Below, in pieces: positions 42,392 through 42,600 of a stretch of DNA of 42,600 bases (within the stretch, counting starts at the first letter, position 1; each line of letters opens with the position of its first letter). The DNA lies in the NCBI GenBank assembly GCA_017438525.1, contig JAFRVI010000033.1, positions 1-42,600 on the forward strand. The letters are read 5' to 3'. This DNA comes from Clostridia bacterium. Its GTDB lineage: Bacteria; Bacillota; Clostridia; Oscillospirales; RGIG8002. The translations under genes were made by a program, and so were the position numbers. Below the pieces are notes generated by a model that was not told the origin of the DNA, searched no databases, and worked only from the letters and a program-made list of their open reading frames with translations.

Positions 42392-42600
42392 ATGTCTTCT
42401 CAGGAAAAGATTGCTTATATCAAAGGACTTATCGAAGGCCTCGATCTCGATAAGGAAAGCAAGGAAGCGAAGGTCTTCGCGGCCATCATAGACGCGCTCG
42501 ACACCATCGCCGAGGACATCGAAGAAGTCAAGGACGACATCTTTGACCTCAACGAGTACGCAGAAGCTATGGACGAGGATCTCTATGACGTCGAAGAGGC
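42392..42600 (+). CDS. CD1247 N-terminal-domain-like protein, partial (runs off window)
   Basis: The ATG at 42392 follows AAAGGAG (42377-42383) by 8 nt. The 69 visible residues begin SSQEKIAYIKGLIEGLDLD and continue with an acidic helical stretch (IIDALDTIAEDIEEVKDD, LNEYAEAMDEDLYDVEE). This matches, from memory, a clostridial family named after C. difficile CD1247, often found just after efp. Its function is unknown. The C-terminus, which in relatives can include a zinc-ribbon-like part, is outside the window. Confidence 0.8.
   Translation, partial: MSSQEKIAYIKGLIEGLDLDKESKEAKVFAAIIDALDTIAEDIEEVKDDIFDLNEYAEAMDEDLYDVEE

Overview
The window looks like chromosomal DNA from a spore-forming member of the Clostridia, probably an uncultured gut or digester lineage. 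This rests on sporulation genes (sigK with its hydrophobic pro-sequence, bofA, yaaL, yunB, ytvI, a BofC-like gene), HPr kinase, WhiA/RapZ, a four-cysteine L28 and a CD1247-type gene after efp. Coding DNA is moderately GC-rich, while intergenic gaps are short, AT-rich and carry clear sigma-A promoters, many with exact 17-nt spacers. Strong GGAGG sites decide most starts, and TTG/GTG starts are used for murB, rpmB and trkA. No insertion sequence, integrase, phage module, CRISPR array or toxin system was seen.

Layout. 1-2330: a partial tRNA-Leu, then pfkA, an XRE-cupin regulator and a family-4 uracil-DNA glycosylase, closed by a perfect hairpin terminator. 2367-4037: ogt, divergent from an ATPase whose second P-loop looks degenerate. 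4058-8437: DUF512 radical-SAM-like protein, der, plsY and gpsA as one operon (ribosome assembly plus phospholipid precursor synthesis). 8459-8707: rpmB. 8804-16883: hprK, ROK glucokinase, murB, rapZ, whiA and dnaE, tightly packed. 16876-17962: sigK and a BofC-like gene. 18094-20439: a class A PBP whose N-terminal reading frame is broken by two consecutive stop codons. 20515-20675: tRNA-Lys with promoter and terminator. 20684-24483: SNF2-type helicase divergent from an ALDH3-like dehydrogenase. 24484-28991: bofA, yaaL, DUF4364, DUF4363/DUF421, yunB, ytvI, rnhA. 29055-34005: a four-gene potassium uptake operon, trkA-ktrB-ktrA-trkH. 34020-34960: a helically phased GTTACA repeat array and a lipoprotein gene. 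35026-38999: a HAD hydrolase and a GH38-family protein lacking the usual catalytic Asp, under a promoter with a palindrome in its spacer. 39094-41684: a secreted metallophosphoesterase ending in a dockerin. 41720-42600: efp and a partial CD1247-like gene.

Most genes are housekeeping. The points most worth a second look are the GH38-like protein with a Phe at the nucleophile position and its HAD partner, the tandem in-frame stops in the PBP gene, the 10-bp-phased repeat array between divergent promoters, the dockerin-tagged phosphoesterase, and the sigK-linked checkpoint genes. I do not see one unmistakable new multi-gene defence or metabolic system. The HAD/GH38 pair is the best candidate for undescribed biochemistry.
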